Shown: positions 9,292 to 17,665, counted from the stretch's first letter. The stretch is DNA of 64,000 nucleotides from Thalassospira sp. (GCF_030690045.1 NZ_JAUYHK010000010.1:186001-250000), one strand, 5' to 3'. Notes: generated by a model from the letters alone, not told the origin. Made by a program: numbers and translations.

Positions 9292-9325
9292 AAACGCCGC
9301 CCGATGTCATGTCAGGCGGCGTTTT
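9292..9325. terminator. Terminator after dat
   Basis: The stem AAACGCCGCC (9292-9301) pairs with GGCGGCGTTT (9315-9324) around a 13-nt loop and is followed by T residues. It sits between dat and the convergent SDR gene and could act in both directions. Confidence 0.8.
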
Positions 9326-9356
9326 GTATTTTGGCCAAAAGCGGCGCATGCGTTAT

Positions 9357-10205
9357 TTACATCGCCGCCAGTTCCGCGTCGGTAAAATCGGCGGATTCTG
9401 TTATCGCGCGGTTAGCTTCAAGCACCCCCAGCCGTTTGGTCAGCGCCGCATGCACACCGGCATAGGCATCTGCCCCCAATAGCAGGCGGAATGGCATGTC
9501 TTGCTGATCGGCGGCGGTAATCATCGCATCAACCATACGCGCCGGGTCCCCCTTGATCACCCAGCCACCACCAAAGGCGGCGTCTTTCAGGTCATGTGCA
9601 GGCGTACCATCGTAATCGGAAATCGGCTCGGGCAGAACCAGTCCCCCTGCAAAGTTGGTCCGTGCGGGACCGGGTTCAACCAGCATGAATTCGATACCAA
9701 ACGGCGCGACCTCAATCGCAAGGGATTCAACAAATCCCTCAATACCCCATTTGGTCGCGTGATACAGGCTGAATCCCGGATAGGCGATCTGTCCCCCCTC
9801 GGACGAAACCTGAACAACCCGTCCCCCGCCCTGTGCACGCAAATGCGGCAAGGCAGCACGGATCAGAACCATTGAACCGATCAGGTTGGTGTCAATGGCG
9901 TGGCGGATTTGATCGATGCTGGTCTCTTCAGCGGCACCAAGAACACCATATCCGGCATTGCTGACAATCACATCAATACGCCCGAAACCGGCAAAGACCC
10001 GATCAACGCATTTTTCAATTCCATCGGTATCCGTCACATCAAGATACACAACATGCAATCGGTCGCCATATTGCGTGGCCAGATCATCAAGCGCCCCTTC
10101 CTGGCGGATGGTAGCAATCACCCGATCACCACGTGCAAGCAGCCGTTTCGTCATGCCCTGACCAAATCCCGAAGACGCACCGGTAATGAACCATGTCTTG
10201 CTCAT
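9357..10205 (-). CDS. Short-chain dehydrogenase/reductase (SDR family)
   Basis: A classical SDR of 282 residues. The NAD(P) motif TGASSGFG is at residues 8-15, NAGYG follows about residue 88, the catalytic Ser is in VVQVSSEGG, and Tyr and Lys are in YHATK. It reduces or oxidises an alcohol or ketone in the cytoplasm; the substrate is unknown. The ATG at 10205 is chosen because GGAAGCAGAC precedes it and the upstream 48 codons do not look like an SDR. It is divergent from a LysR gene 97 bp away, which is the likely regulator. Confidence 0.9.
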   Translation of the reverse strand: MSKTWFITGASSGFGQGMTKRLLARGDRVIATIRQEGALDDLATQYGDRLHVVYLDVTDTDGIEKCVDRVFAGFGRIDVIVSNAGYGVLGAAEETSIDQIRHAIDTNLIGSMVLIRAALPHLRAQGGGRVVQVSSEGGQIAYPGFSLYHATKWGIEGFVESLAIEVAPFGIEFMLVEPGPARTNFAGGLVLPEPISDYDGTPAHDLKDAAFGGGWVIKGDPARMVDAMITAADQQDMPFRLLLGADAYAGVHAALTKRLGVLEANRAITESADFTDAELAAM

Positions 10206-10302
10206 GTCTGCTTCCTTTCTTCCTTGCTCTGAACGGAAACGCACTATAGAAGCCAAACATTGATGTGATAACCGCACGCAATTTGGATAGGTTAGTGAAA
10301 AT

Positions 10303-11241
10303 ATGCCATCAATTAACCAGCCGACACTGAATGACCTGCACTTTTTCATCGCGGTCGCCGATCATCGCAGTTTCCGGCGCGCGGCCGACAATCTCGGTGT
10401 GGCACCCTCGACGCTCAGCCATGCCTTGCGCGGTTTGGAGAAAAATCTGGGCGTGCGTCTTTTGAACCGTACCACACGCAGCGTCTCCCTGACCGAAGCG
10501 GGCGAACGCCTTCTGGCACGGTTGCGCCCGGCCCTTCTCGGGCTTGATGATGCCATGACATCGGTCGAAAGCTTTCGCACCGGCGGCCCATCGGGCACTG
10601 TGCGCATCAACGCACCCGAAGGGGCAGCACATATTTTGATGCGCCATGTCGTCCCCGAAATGCGGGTCCGTTATCCCGATGTTTCGGTTGATCTGGTAAC
10701 CGACGGTCGCCTGGTTGATATTGTTGACGGTGGTTTTGATGCGGGTATTCGCCTGGGCGAAACAGTCCCGCTTGATATGATTGCGGTCCGCTTTGGCCCG
10801 TCATTCCGGTTTGTTGCGGTTGCCGCACCGGACTATTTCAAGGACAAACCGCGTCCGGTGACGCCCGATGATCTGCATCACCATTCCTGCATCAGACAAC
10901 GCTTTCCCAGCGGCAAGATTTATCACTGGGATTTCGAGAAACAGGGACAGGAAATCCGCATTGATGTTCCCGGCTCCCTGACGCTGGACCGCCATGATCT
11001 GATGATCAATGCCGCACGCCGTGGTCTTGGCATTGCCTATGTGCCCGCATTTTACACGACCGGCTCCATCGAACGGGGCGAGTTGGTCACCGTCCTTGAT
11101 GACTGGCTGCCCGAAATTCCCGGAATGTTTTTATATTATCCCGATCACCGCCGGGTTCCCCCACCGCTCCGGGCGTTTATCGATACGATGAAATCGCTCG
11201 ATCAGGAGTTGCAAAACACGCATCTGGATGCTGTTTCTTAA
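10303..11241 (+). CDS. LysR family transcriptional regulator
   Basis: A 312-residue LysR protein. The helix-turn-helix is visible in SFRRAADNLGVAPSTLSHAL, followed by LGVRLLNRTTRSVSLTEAGERLL. The effector-binding domain ends with the VPPPLRAFIDTM pattern seen in many LysR proteins that sit beside SDR genes. It is divergent from the SDR at 9357-10205 and is followed by inverted repeats. Confidence 0.93.
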   Translation: MPSINQPTLNDLHFFIAVADHRSFRRAADNLGVAPSTLSHALRGLEKNLGVRLLNRTTRSVSLTEAGERLLARLRPALLGLDDAMTSVESFRTGGPSGTVRINAPEGAAHILMRHVVPEMRVRYPDVSVDLVTDGRLVDIVDGGFDAGIRLGETVPLDMIAVRFGPSFRFVAVAAPDYFKDKPRPVTPDDLHHHSCIRQRFPSGKIYHWDFEKQGQEIRIDVPGSLTLDRHDLMINAARRGLGIAYVPAFYTTGSIERGELVTVLDDWLPEIPGMFLYYPDHRRVPPPLRAFIDTMKSLDQELQNTHLDAVS

Positions 11242-11280
11242 TGATATGCGCCAGAGTAGCCGCGCTGTAATGTGCGGCAA

Positions 11281-11357
11281 AATGGATACCCGCCTACGCG
11301 GGCATGACGAAAAAATCAATAAAATCAACGTCATTCCCGCGAACGCGGGAATCCATA
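11281..11357. repeat. REP-like palindromic element pair (copy A)
   Basis: Two hairpin units in opposite orientation: 11281-11309 (core CCCGCCTACGCGGG) and 11329-11357 (ATTCCCGCGAACGCGGGAAT). Each carries the shared flanks TGGAT and TGACG. The same unit recurs at 12431, 12485, 14375, 19489, 19571 and 24717. These are small dispersed extragenic palindromes of the type mobilised by RAYT transposases; no such transposase is in the window. Confidence 0.85.
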
Positions 11358-11387
11358 CCGCCGCGCCACAAGCCCAAAACGCAACAA

Positions 11388-11418
11388 AAAACCCGCCTTC
11401 CAAACGAAAGGCGGGTTT
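11388..11418. terminator. Terminator between convergent LysR and HAD genes
   Basis: The stem AAACCCGCCTT (11388-11398) pairs with AAGGCGGGTTT (11408-11418) around a 9-nt loop. It is flanked by an A run on the left, giving a U-run terminator for the minus-strand HAD gene, and it can fold in both directions. Confidence 0.75.
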
Positions 11419-11445
11419 CAGGTATCAACTGTGAAGAGTGCCCCT

Positions 11446-12330
11446 CTACCAGTTAAAATCCCCCACCGCATAGGCAATCTGCCGACCGGTAATTGTCAAC
11501 AGGCGGTCAAGGGCATCGCGGTCGGGCAAGGTGCCGCGCGGGGCGTTCAGTTCCTCGGCATGAATGCCGCCGGTGACAAAGGCGATATCAAGCCCCGCCG
11601 CGTTGGACCCGGCCACATCGGTCGAAAGGCTGTCGCCCACCACCAGCAATTTCGCATCCGGCCCCATATTGAATGCCTGCAAGCAGAAATCATAGGCGCT
11701 CGCCAAAGGCTTGCCTTCCCAGCGCACATTGCCGCCCAGTTCTTCATAACGCCCGGCAATCGCGCCTGCGCAAATAATCCGATCCCCGCCGCGAATAACC
11801 TCGCGGTCCGGATTGGGGCACAACATCGGCAAATCCCGCGCGCGGGCGGCATGCAACAGATCCTCATACACCGCCACCGCGTCATAATCGTCATTCGGCC
11901 CGGTCACCAGCACCCATTCGGCATCGGCGACATCTTCGACCATATCCACATCCTGTCCTTCAAACAGGCTTTGGTCGCGCCCCGGCCCCACCCGCAAAAC
12001 CTTGCGCCCCAGTGCCGCATACCACGGGTCGGTGCGTGTGCGCAGTTGCCGATAGGCGATTTCGCCCGATGCCACCGCCGGGCCATACAAATCCCGCGCA
12101 ATCCCCATTTCTTCCATCCGGGCAATCACCACTTCGGAGCGGCGCGGCGCATTCGATAACAACGCCACCGGCACCCCGGCGGCCCGAAGGGCGTTCAGCG
12201 CCGGGATCGATTGCGGATAGGGCGTCACCCCGTCATGCACCACGCCCCACAAATCAAGGATCACAGCATCATATTTGCCCATCACCTCGGACAGGCCGGA
12301 AATCATCTCATAGGACGGGGACGGGGTCAT
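11446..12330 (-). CDS. HAD superfamily class IIA phosphatase (TIGR01459 type)
   Basis: This 294-residue NagD-like HAD hydrolase has motif I ILDLWGVVHDG (nucleophile Asp26), motif II in ALLSNAPR and motif IV in LLVVGDSLSTDVAGSNAAGL. The second acidic residue of motif I is replaced by Trp (DxW), as in this alphaproteobacterial subfamily. It probably dephosphorylates a small phosphorylated metabolite; the substrate is unknown. It lies downstream of pyrD on the same strand but is separated by a REP-like pair, so it may form its own unit. Confidence 0.87.
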   Translation of the reverse strand: MTPSPSYEMISGLSEVMGKYDAVILDLWGVVHDGVTPYPQSIPALNALRAAGVPVALLSNAPRRSEVVIARMEEMGIARDLYGPAVASGEIAYRQLRTRTDPWYAALGRKVLRVGPGRDQSLFEGQDVDMVEDVADAEWVLVTGPNDDYDAVAVYEDLLHAARARDLPMLCPNPDREVIRGGDRIICAGAIAGRYEELGGNVRWEGKPLASAYDFCLQAFNMGPDAKLLVVGDSLSTDVAGSNAAGLDIAFVTGGIHAEELNAPRGTLPDRDALDRLLTITGRQIAYAVGDFNW

Positions 12331-12430
12331 TCACGCTTCCTGTCTGCTTGAAAACTATCATTACAATATAGTGTGCTAATGGATGCAGGCGCGAGGGAGA
12401 CCACAACAGTAGCACCGCGCACGCCACACG

Positions 12431-12512
12431 ATGGATTCCCGCCTTCGCGGGAATGACGAACCAAAGGTGCGATCCCCCAAAAACCGTCATTCCCGCGAAG
12501 GCGGGAATCCAT
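12431..12512. repeat. REP-like palindromic element pair (copy B)
   Basis: Two near-identical units in inverted orientation: 12431-12458 (GATTCCCGCCTTCGCGGGAA) and 12485-12512 (ATTCCCGCGAAGGCGGGAAT). They lie between pyrD and the HAD gene. Together they could also fold into one large cruciform in the transcript. Confidence 0.88.
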
Positions 12513-12524
12513 CGCCCCACCCGC

Positions 12525-13745
12525 TCAGCCTTCTTTTTTCGCCGGTTTTCTAACGGCTTTCTTGCGCGGCGCAGCAGCCTTCACCGGCGCAGCTTTCGCT
12601 TTGGCAGCAGGTGCCGGTGCCGCAGGCACCACCACAGCGCCCCGCGCCTGCACCGCCTCGTCAATCGCCGGGCTGGACGCGCCAATATCGGGAAAAGCCG
12701 CGCCGACCGCATCGGCAACACTGGCAAAACCATCCTTGCGCAAACGCCGCGCCAGATCTTCCCTGATCTCCTGCACCAGTCCCGGCCCGTGATAAACAAG
12801 GGCGGAATAAAGCTGCACCAAAGATGCGCCATTGAGAATCTTCTCATAGGCATCCTTGCCCGATGCAACCCCCCCCACCCCGATCAGGGGAATGGTCCCC
12901 TTGGTCAGGCGGTAAAAATCGGCCAGAACACGGGTGGAGGGCTCCATAAGCGGCGGCCCCGAAAGCCCGCCCGCCTCATCCTGATCATAGGAATTAAGCC
13001 CGACCGGCCGGTCAATCGTGGTGTTTGATACAATCATGCCGTCGAGTTTCAACGCCATCACCACGGCGGCGATATCCTGTTTGTCCTCATCCGTCAGGTC
13101 CGGCGCGACTTTCAGCAACACCGGCACCCCGGCGGCAAACCGGTCCCGCGCCACCAGCACCGCCGACAACAGCTTTTGCAACGGTTCCCGGCCCTGCAAC
13201 GCCCGCAGCCCCGGCGTATTGGGCGAGGAAACATTGATCACCAGATAATCGGCATAAGGGCCAAGGGCGGCCACCCCCTTGGCATAATCATCGGCGGCAT
13301 CGGCGGCATATTTGTTTTTGCCCAGATTGGCCCCGACAATACCGCGCCGCGCACGTTTGCGCAGGCGGGTTGCCACCACCGCCGCCCCGTCATTGTTAAA
13401 CCCCATGCGGTTGATCACCGCACGGTCGGAATACAGCCGAAACAGCCGTGGCTTGCGATTGCCGGCCTGCGGTTCGGGCGTGACCGACCCGATTTCGACA
13501 AAGCCGAACCCGTGCGCCAGCATCTGGTTGGGCACCTCGGCATTTTTGTCAAACCCCGCCGCCAGCCCGACCGGATTGGCAAATGTGCGGCCAAACACCT
13601 CGGTTTCCAGAATCGGCAGGACATCCTGGGCGTCGCTGGCCCGCGGCACCAGATTGTTTTTCAGCGCCCACAGGGCCAGACCATGCGCACATTCGGCATC
13701 GATCCAGCGAATGACCGGCAAAACAAGGGAAGTGTACCACGCCAC
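12525..13745 (-). CDS. pyrD: Dihydroorotate dehydrogenase, quinone-dependent (class 2)
   Basis: Membrane-associated flavoenzyme of pyrimidine synthesis, oxidising dihydroorotate to orotate with quinone. Seen are the N-terminal amphipathic segment (WYTSLVLPVIRW), AAGFDKNAEVPNQM, the FMN/substrate motif VSSPNTPGL with the class 2 catalytic Ser, and IGVGGVASGKDAYEKI near the C-terminus. A GTG at 13745 preceded by GGAGCAAAAGC is the best start (406 residues); ATG at 13826 would add 27 residues unlike the family. The last 40 or so residues form an unusual Ala/Pro/Lys-rich tail ending RKPAKKEG. It is probably co-transcribed with the DUF952 gene upstream. Confidence 0.94.
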   Translation of the reverse strand: MAWYTSLVLPVIRWIDAECAHGLALWALKNNLVPRASDAQDVLPILETEVFGRTFANPVGLAAGFDKNAEVPNQMLAHGFGFVEIGSVTPEPQAGNRKPRLFRLYSDRAVINRMGFNNDGAAVVATRLRKRARRGIVGANLGKNKYAADAADDYAKGVAALGPYADYLVINVSSPNTPGLRALQGREPLQKLLSAVLVARDRFAAGVPVLLKVAPDLTDEDKQDIAAVVMALKLDGMIVSNTTIDRPVGLNSYDQDEAGGLSGPPLMEPSTRVLADFYRLTKGTIPLIGVGGVASGKDAYEKILNGASLVQLYSALVYHGPGLVQEIREDLARRLRKDGFASVADAVGAAFPDIGASSPAIDEAVQARGAVVVPAAPAPAAKAKAAPVKAAAPRKKAVRKPAKKEG

Positions 13746-13844
13746 GCTTTTGCTCCGTTTTCGGGGTGTGTCAGCCGTTCTGCCAACAGATGATCCAGAT
13801 GTAGCGGGATCAGGGCAGAGGGTCAAACCTCAAAGCCGCAAACC

Positions 13845-14198
13845 TCAACCCCGCAAACCGTCCGGCAAGATATGAATGCCGTCTTCATCCAGCGGCAAAT
13901 CATCCACCCGCAACACATCCTCCACCGCCAAAACCCCATACAAATGGGGAAACAGCGTGCCGCCACGGGCCGGTTCCCATTTCAACCTGTCTTGCACCAC
14001 GGCCACCGGCACATGCAAAAGTTTCAGCCACGGCCGTTTCGGATAATGCAGCGCCAGCGTTTCTGCCAGCGTCGCACGGGTGGAAAAATGAATGAACCCG
14101 TCGGCGATATCATGCGCCGCCCCTTCGTAATGCCCGGCCGACAGGGCTTCCGCCCATTCGTCACTGCCCAGCACCCGGTAAATATAATCCTGTGTCAT
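13845..14198 (-). CDS. DUF952 family protein
   Basis: A small cytoplasmic protein of 117 residues with the DUF952 hallmarks DGFIHFSTRATLAETLALHY and GTLFPHLYGVL. The fold resembles ADP-ribosyl-transferase-like proteins, but the biochemical role is unknown. It lies 99 bp upstream of the pyrD GTG on the same strand, an association common in alphaproteobacteria, so the two genes are probably co-transcribed. Confidence 0.88.
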   Translation of the reverse strand: MTQDYIYRVLGSDEWAEALSAGHYEGAAHDIADGFIHFSTRATLAETLALHYPKRPWLKLLHVPVAVVQDRLKWEPARGGTLFPHLYGVLAVEDVLRVDDLPLDEDGIHILPDGLRG

Positions 14199-14527
14199 GG
14201 GGGGAATTTATGTCGCCCCGCGCAAAAGTGCAATGATCCGCCACCGGACCCCCGCATTTTTTGGGGACCCTTCGCCGTCGCCTCACCGTCCCCTCTCGCC
14301 CCTTCGGTGCCGTTCCCGCCGCACCCCTTCCACGCCGCCCTTCCCGGCTCCCTTCCGCAAACAACCTCCTTCCCCGTCGCTCCCGCGCACGCGGGAGCCC
14401 ATCGCGCAACAGGCTCCCGGATGAGGACGCAACCCCAATTGTTGCGTGACACGGATCACAGACGTCTTATGATCGGGCCGTCACCCCAATCCGCCCCCAT
14501 GTCCCCCACAACATCAAGGAGCCCCCG
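14199..14527. other. Intergenic region holding one REP-like unit
   Basis: No gene is supported here. The stretch is pyrimidine-rich on the plus strand. It contains one REP-like hairpin at 14375-14402 (core CTCCCGCGCACGCGGGAG). The NIPSNAP gene has the SD AAGGAGCCCCCG just before 14528. Confidence 0.6.
14375..14402. repeat. REP-like palindromic unit (single, diverged)
   Basis: CGTCGCTCCCGCGCACGCGG begins a unit with the same CGTC and CCAT flanks as the other copies, with CTCCCGCG/CGCGGGAG arms. It is a single unit without an inverted partner. Confidence 0.75.
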
Positions 14528-14851
14528 ATGATCACCTGCCACCTGAAATACATCATCGACCCCTATAAAATCGCCGAATTCGAGGAATATTCCCGCCTCT
14601 GGATCGACAAGGTCAACCGCATGGGCGGCACCCATCACGGCTATTTCCTGCCCGGCGAAGGGGCCAGCAACATCGCCTATGCCCTGTTCAGCTTTCCCAG
14701 CCTTGCGGCCTATGAAGATTATCGCCACCGTCTGGCCGCCGACCCGGAATGCACCGCCATTCTGGACATGGAAGCCCGCAACCGCAGCATCATCAGCTAT
14801 GAACGCAATTTCATGCGGCCGGTTTTGGGGGCACCGGTTTTGGGGGTGTAA
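14528..14851 (+). CDS. NIPSNAP family protein
   Basis: A 107-residue dimeric ferredoxin-like alpha+beta barrel protein of the NIPSNAP family, recognised from the pattern ITCHLKYIIDPYKIAEFEEY near the start and MGGTHHGYFLPGEGASNIAYALFSFPSLAAYEDYR in the middle. Family function is poorly defined; many bacterial members are small cytoplasmic proteins next to stress or aromatic-metabolism genes. It is followed 33 bp later by a GNAT acetyltransferase on the same strand, so the two may be co-transcribed. Confidence 0.85.
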   Translation: MITCHLKYIIDPYKIAEFEEYSRLWIDKVNRMGGTHHGYFLPGEGASNIAYALFSFPSLAAYEDYRHRLAADPECTAILDMEARNRSIISYERNFMRPVLGAPVLGV

Positions 14852-14884
14852 GGGGCGACTTCAAACAGAACAGGAAACACCCGA

Positions 14885-15349
14885 TTGAGCGAAACCCTCC
14901 TCCTTAAACGTGCAAGTACCGATGACGTGGATGCCATTCGCGCCCTGGTTCGCGAAACCTATGGCAAATGGGTGCCCGTCATCGGGCGCGAACCCTTGCC
15001 CATGCAGGCCGACTACGCCGAAGCCGTCAAAAACCATCAGATTGATGTGCTGTTTTGGGGCGATACGCTGGCGGGGCTGATCGAGATGATCCCAAAGGAT
15101 GATCATCTTCTGATCGAAAATATCGCCATCGCCCCCGCCTGTCAGGGCAAGGGCCTTGGCCGCAAATTGCTAAACCATGCCGAACAGGTCGCACAGTCTC
15201 TCGGCCACTCGGAAATCCGGCTTTATACCAACAAGCTCTTTGCCGAAAACGTCGAAATCTATCTGAAAACCGGCTATAAAATTGACCGCGAAGAAACATG
15301 GACCGGCGGCATTATCGTGCATATGCGCAAATCCCTGCGGGCTGCATGA
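14885..15349 (+). CDS. GNAT family N-acetyltransferase
   Basis: This 154-residue acyl-CoA acetyltransferase has the acetyl-CoA pyrophosphate loop in IAPACQGKGLGRKLL (Q/RxxGxG/A) about residue 86 and the C-terminal NVEIYLKTGYKI motif. It starts with TTG at 14885 preceded by AGGAAACAC; no better ATG is in frame upstream of the conserved LLLKRAS. The substrate is unknown. It ends 18 bp from the convergent RloB stop. Confidence 0.88.
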   Translation: MSETLLLKRASTDDVDAIRALVRETYGKWVPVIGREPLPMQADYAEAVKNHQIDVLFWGDTLAGLIEMIPKDDHLLIENIAIAPACQGKGLGRKLLNHAEQVAQSLGHSEIRLYTNKLFAENVEIYLKTGYKIDREETWTGGIIVHMRKSLRAA

Positions 15350-15366
15350 GCGATCATTCAAGCCAA

Positions 15367-16002
15367 TTACGTATCAACGCCCCGAATTTTCCGCGTTAGC
15401 TTGAATACTGTCGTTGACGGGTTCGTATCGTCACCCTCCTGAGTCCGCCGTTCAAGCAGGACTTCTGCCCTCTTTTCCGCCGTCTCTATCTCATCAAGAA
15501 GCACGGTAAAATCGGCTGTTTTGCCTTCGTTTGGATCATACCCGCCAAGCACGCCCCTTAACGCCCGCTGGATCTGGTGCCGGTCACATCCGCCATCAAA
15601 ATCCTGAATATGCAGAATCAGCCAAAGTTCAAAACACGGATCGGAAAAAGCAACACCAACGTTATTTGATTGGCAAAGCTGTTTGGCCTCTTCAATGTGC
15701 GGATGCGCGTCCCGGTCAAATATCGCCCAGACCTCATCGGCTTCCTGATAGGACTGTTTTGCTTTTTTACGCTTTGCCCCCTTGCCAATTGCATTGGCCA
15801 TATCAGCAGATTTCCGGGCAATCGTAAACGGCACCCCGGCAGCAGGCACTGGCTCGACGCTGATCAACCGGTCACGGAGTTTGCGTTTCAGGGCACGAAA
15901 ATAATCCGGTTCCGTATTTTTCCCCTCGCAAAAAAGATAGAAGGTTTTCTTGGGTGCCCGGACCGACCCCCGACGTTTGAGGTCAGGAATTCTGCGCCCC
16001 AC
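15367..16002 (-). CDS. RloB / AbiLii-like defence protein
   Basis: A protein of about 211 residues of the RloB-like family, which includes AbiLii of the lactococcal abortive-infection system AbiL. Visible features are the N-terminal FYLFCEGKNTEPDYFRAL (acidic TOPRIM-like motif), DEVWAIFDRDAHPH (second acidic cluster) and FSDPCFELWLILH. These fit a TOPRIM-type nuclease core. The GTG at 16002 is chosen because GGAGGTCGGCT precedes it; a TTG at 16017 is also open. It overlaps the end of the RloA gene by about 20 bp, so the two are translationally coupled. It probably acts as the effector of an anti-phage pair. Confidence 0.85.
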   Translation of the reverse strand: MGRRIPDLKRRGSVRAPKKTFYLFCEGKNTEPDYFRALKRKLRDRLISVEPVPAAGVPFTIARKSADMANAIGKGAKRKKAKQSYQEADEVWAIFDRDAHPHIEEAKQLCQSNNVGVAFSDPCFELWLILHIQDFDGGCDRHQIQRALRGVLGGYDPNEGKTADFTVLLDEIETAEKRAEVLLERRTQEGDDTNPSTTVFKLTRKIRGVDT

Positions 16003-17269
16003 AGCCGACCTCCGCAATCAAATCCCGAATATCAACCATCGGCACCGCGCCATAGCGCCCCTCCAGATAACCTTTTTCGATATTGTCCTGCTTGCGGGTC
16101 CGAATATCGGTCAGGGGGAACAGTTCGGACATTCCCTCAGGGTTCTTTTCAACCAGCCAGATTTCATCCCTTCGGAGGATATCCGACGCCATCAAATTGG
16201 TATCATGCGTTGTCGCCAGCAATTGCGCACCATTCGGATTTGTTGCCTTGTTGGCAAACAACGCAACAATGGCTTCGGTCGCTTGAGAATGAACACTTAT
16301 ATCAATCTCGTCTATTGCAACAAATCCCCCTCTATCAAGCACAGAGAAAATCTGTGACAGAATATCTACAATTTTTCGAGTACCTGCGCTTTCATCATCA
16401 ATGTTAAAATAGAATATCTCTCCCCCTTTCCCTTCATGACCCAATTCTAAATCTTGAAATTTTTCATATTGCTCTCTTAAAATTTTTGAAAAATTACTTT
16501 GATGTTTCAATATTTGAGAGAACATTGAAAAATGTTCGGATTCATCGGGATTTTTTCTGCGAAATCCGACAATTCCCGCACCTATTAATTTAAGAAACTT
16601 AATTGAACGTTCGTCAAATTCTCGATCCCCGCGTTTGATTTTTGCAATCCCTAACTTTCCATCAAGCTCCAATTCAATCGAAATTCGATCAAAGAATTTG
16701 AAAACATCCCCCAAAATATCCTGATTATTCTGGGCTGCGACAGAAACGAACAGGCTGTTTTCCCGCATCAAGCTTTCGAGTATTTTCTTTTCACCCTTAA
16801 AAGACGGGCCGAATTTTACCGGCGCACCAGCTTCACGCTCAAACAGCACACGACGTGAACCCTCCGGATAGAAGTGCAGCCACTCCTCGCGATACATCTC
16901 GTCGTCAAATGAAAAACCATAGTGATAGCGGACATTATTCAGGACAAAATCAATACTGAATTTGGTTTCTTCATTCTGGCAGGCACCTCGAAGCGCAAAA
17001 GCCTTTCGGGTTATCCCCTGTCCCGGCCCGCTGGAACTATGCGAAAACAGAACAAGCTGCCGCATTGTAGAAAGCGCGCGCAAAAGATTACTTTTGCCAG
17101 ACGCATTCGCACCATAAACCACAGCAACAGGAAGCCCCTGTAACCCGGACGAAATATGCTCCAAATCAATCAGGCCATCATCCCGGTCACGCAGCTTGCT
17201 GGCGATGAAAGAGATTTCCTGCTCCTCATCGAATGACAGATAGTTCTGTACGCTGAACCGCAAAATCAC
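15983..17269 (-). CDS. RloA / AbiLi-like AAA ATPase
   Basis: A 428-residue ABC/SMC-like P-loop ATPase (AAA_15/AAA_21 type). It opens with MILRFSVQNYLSFDEEQEI, typical of the class. Walker A GANASGKS is at residues 53-60, Walker B is GGFVAIDEID and the switch histidine is in LLATTHDTNLM. With the overlapping RloB gene it forms a two-gene unit as in AbiL and the Rlo loci of restriction islands: the ATPase senses phage and licenses the nuclease-like partner. The middle third (about 16380-16900) is much more AT-rich than neighbouring genes, a sign of transfer. An inverted repeat lies 41 bp upstream of the ATG. Confidence 0.87.
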   Translation of the reverse strand: MILRFSVQNYLSFDEEQEISFIASKLRDRDDGLIDLEHISSGLQGLPVAVVYGANASGKSNLLRALSTMRQLVLFSHSSSGPGQGITRKAFALRGACQNEETKFSIDFVLNNVRYHYGFSFDDEMYREEWLHFYPEGSRRVLFEREAGAPVKFGPSFKGEKKILESLMRENSLFVSVAAQNNQDILGDVFKFFDRISIELELDGKLGIAKIKRGDREFDERSIKFLKLIGAGIVGFRRKNPDESEHFSMFSQILKHQSNFSKILREQYEKFQDLELGHEGKGGEIFYFNIDDESAGTRKIVDILSQIFSVLDRGGFVAIDEIDISVHSQATEAIVALFANKATNPNGAQLLATTHDTNLMASDILRRDEIWLVEKNPEGMSELFPLTDIRTRKQDNIEKGYLEGRYGAVPMVDIRDLIAEVGCGAQNS

Positions 17270-17309
17270 TGCCCGGCTCCTGTTAGATTAATCAAACGAT
17301 GAAAATAAC

Positions 17310-17322
17310 GACAAAATTTGTC
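17310..17322. promoter_or_regulatory. Inverted repeat upstream of rloA
   Basis: GACAAAATTTGTC is a 6-bp-arm palindrome with one central base, 41 bp before the RloA start codon. On the minus strand it overlaps TTGACA (17319-17324), a perfect -35 hexamer, although the -10 17 bp on is weak. Repressor control of the defence operon is plausible. Confidence 0.4.
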
Positions 17323-17457
17323 AAAACTTAGCAAATCTCTACGATATTTTGACACTACTATAGAAAACAGGCTGAAATCAAGAACTGCATAACCTGGATA
17401 AAGACTGGGACCTCGCCAAAGAGGACGGAGACCATGCCACCGCACGCCCCCGCCCAC

Positions 17458-17490
17458 ACCAAATACAATCCCCCAGATCGGCCAGGTATT
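17458..17490 (-). pseudogene. Remnant of a holin gene 3' end
   Basis: The segment CCCCAGATCGGCCAGGTATT (17471-17490 region) closely matches 18157-18182 inside the GTA-type holin gene. In the corresponding minus frame it reads VVNTWPIWGIVFGVGG against LVNTSPIWGIALGVLG in the intact holin. No complete reading frame of holin type remains. This suggests that a second, diverged holin end was left when the RloAB region joined the particle cluster. Confidence 0.55.
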
Positions 17491-17542
17491 GACGACGGTC
17501 ATTGGTTCAAGGCAGGTGGTTGAAAAACCGGGTGTTTCCAGG

Positions 17543-17569
17543 CGGGAGAAGGAAACTTTCCCTCTCCCG
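17543..17569. terminator. Long hairpin between RloAB region and the 17.7 kb gene
   Basis: CGGGAGAAGGAAA (17543-17555) pairs with TTTCCCTCTCCCG (17557-17569) with a single mismatch and almost no loop, followed by ATTTT on the plus strand. It looks like a terminator or processing hairpin. It argues against a coding start upstream of it for the next gene. Confidence 0.55.
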
Positions 17570-17665
17570 ATTTTCGATCTTCTCACGCCGTTTTACACTC
17601 GAAACAGCCTGTTGCCCGATGCTATAAACATATTTGTAATTGCCGAACACTTGGCCGAACAGAAA

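Noticed and set aside
11281-12512. Repeated palindromes that might suggest a CRISPR array
   Set aside because: Units are dispersed inverted pairs without regular spacers or cas genes; they are REP-like elements.
17266-17586. A 106-codon minus-strand frame upstream of rloA
   Set aside because: It contains the holin remnant but otherwise no conserved pattern or SD; treated as remnant plus promoter region.
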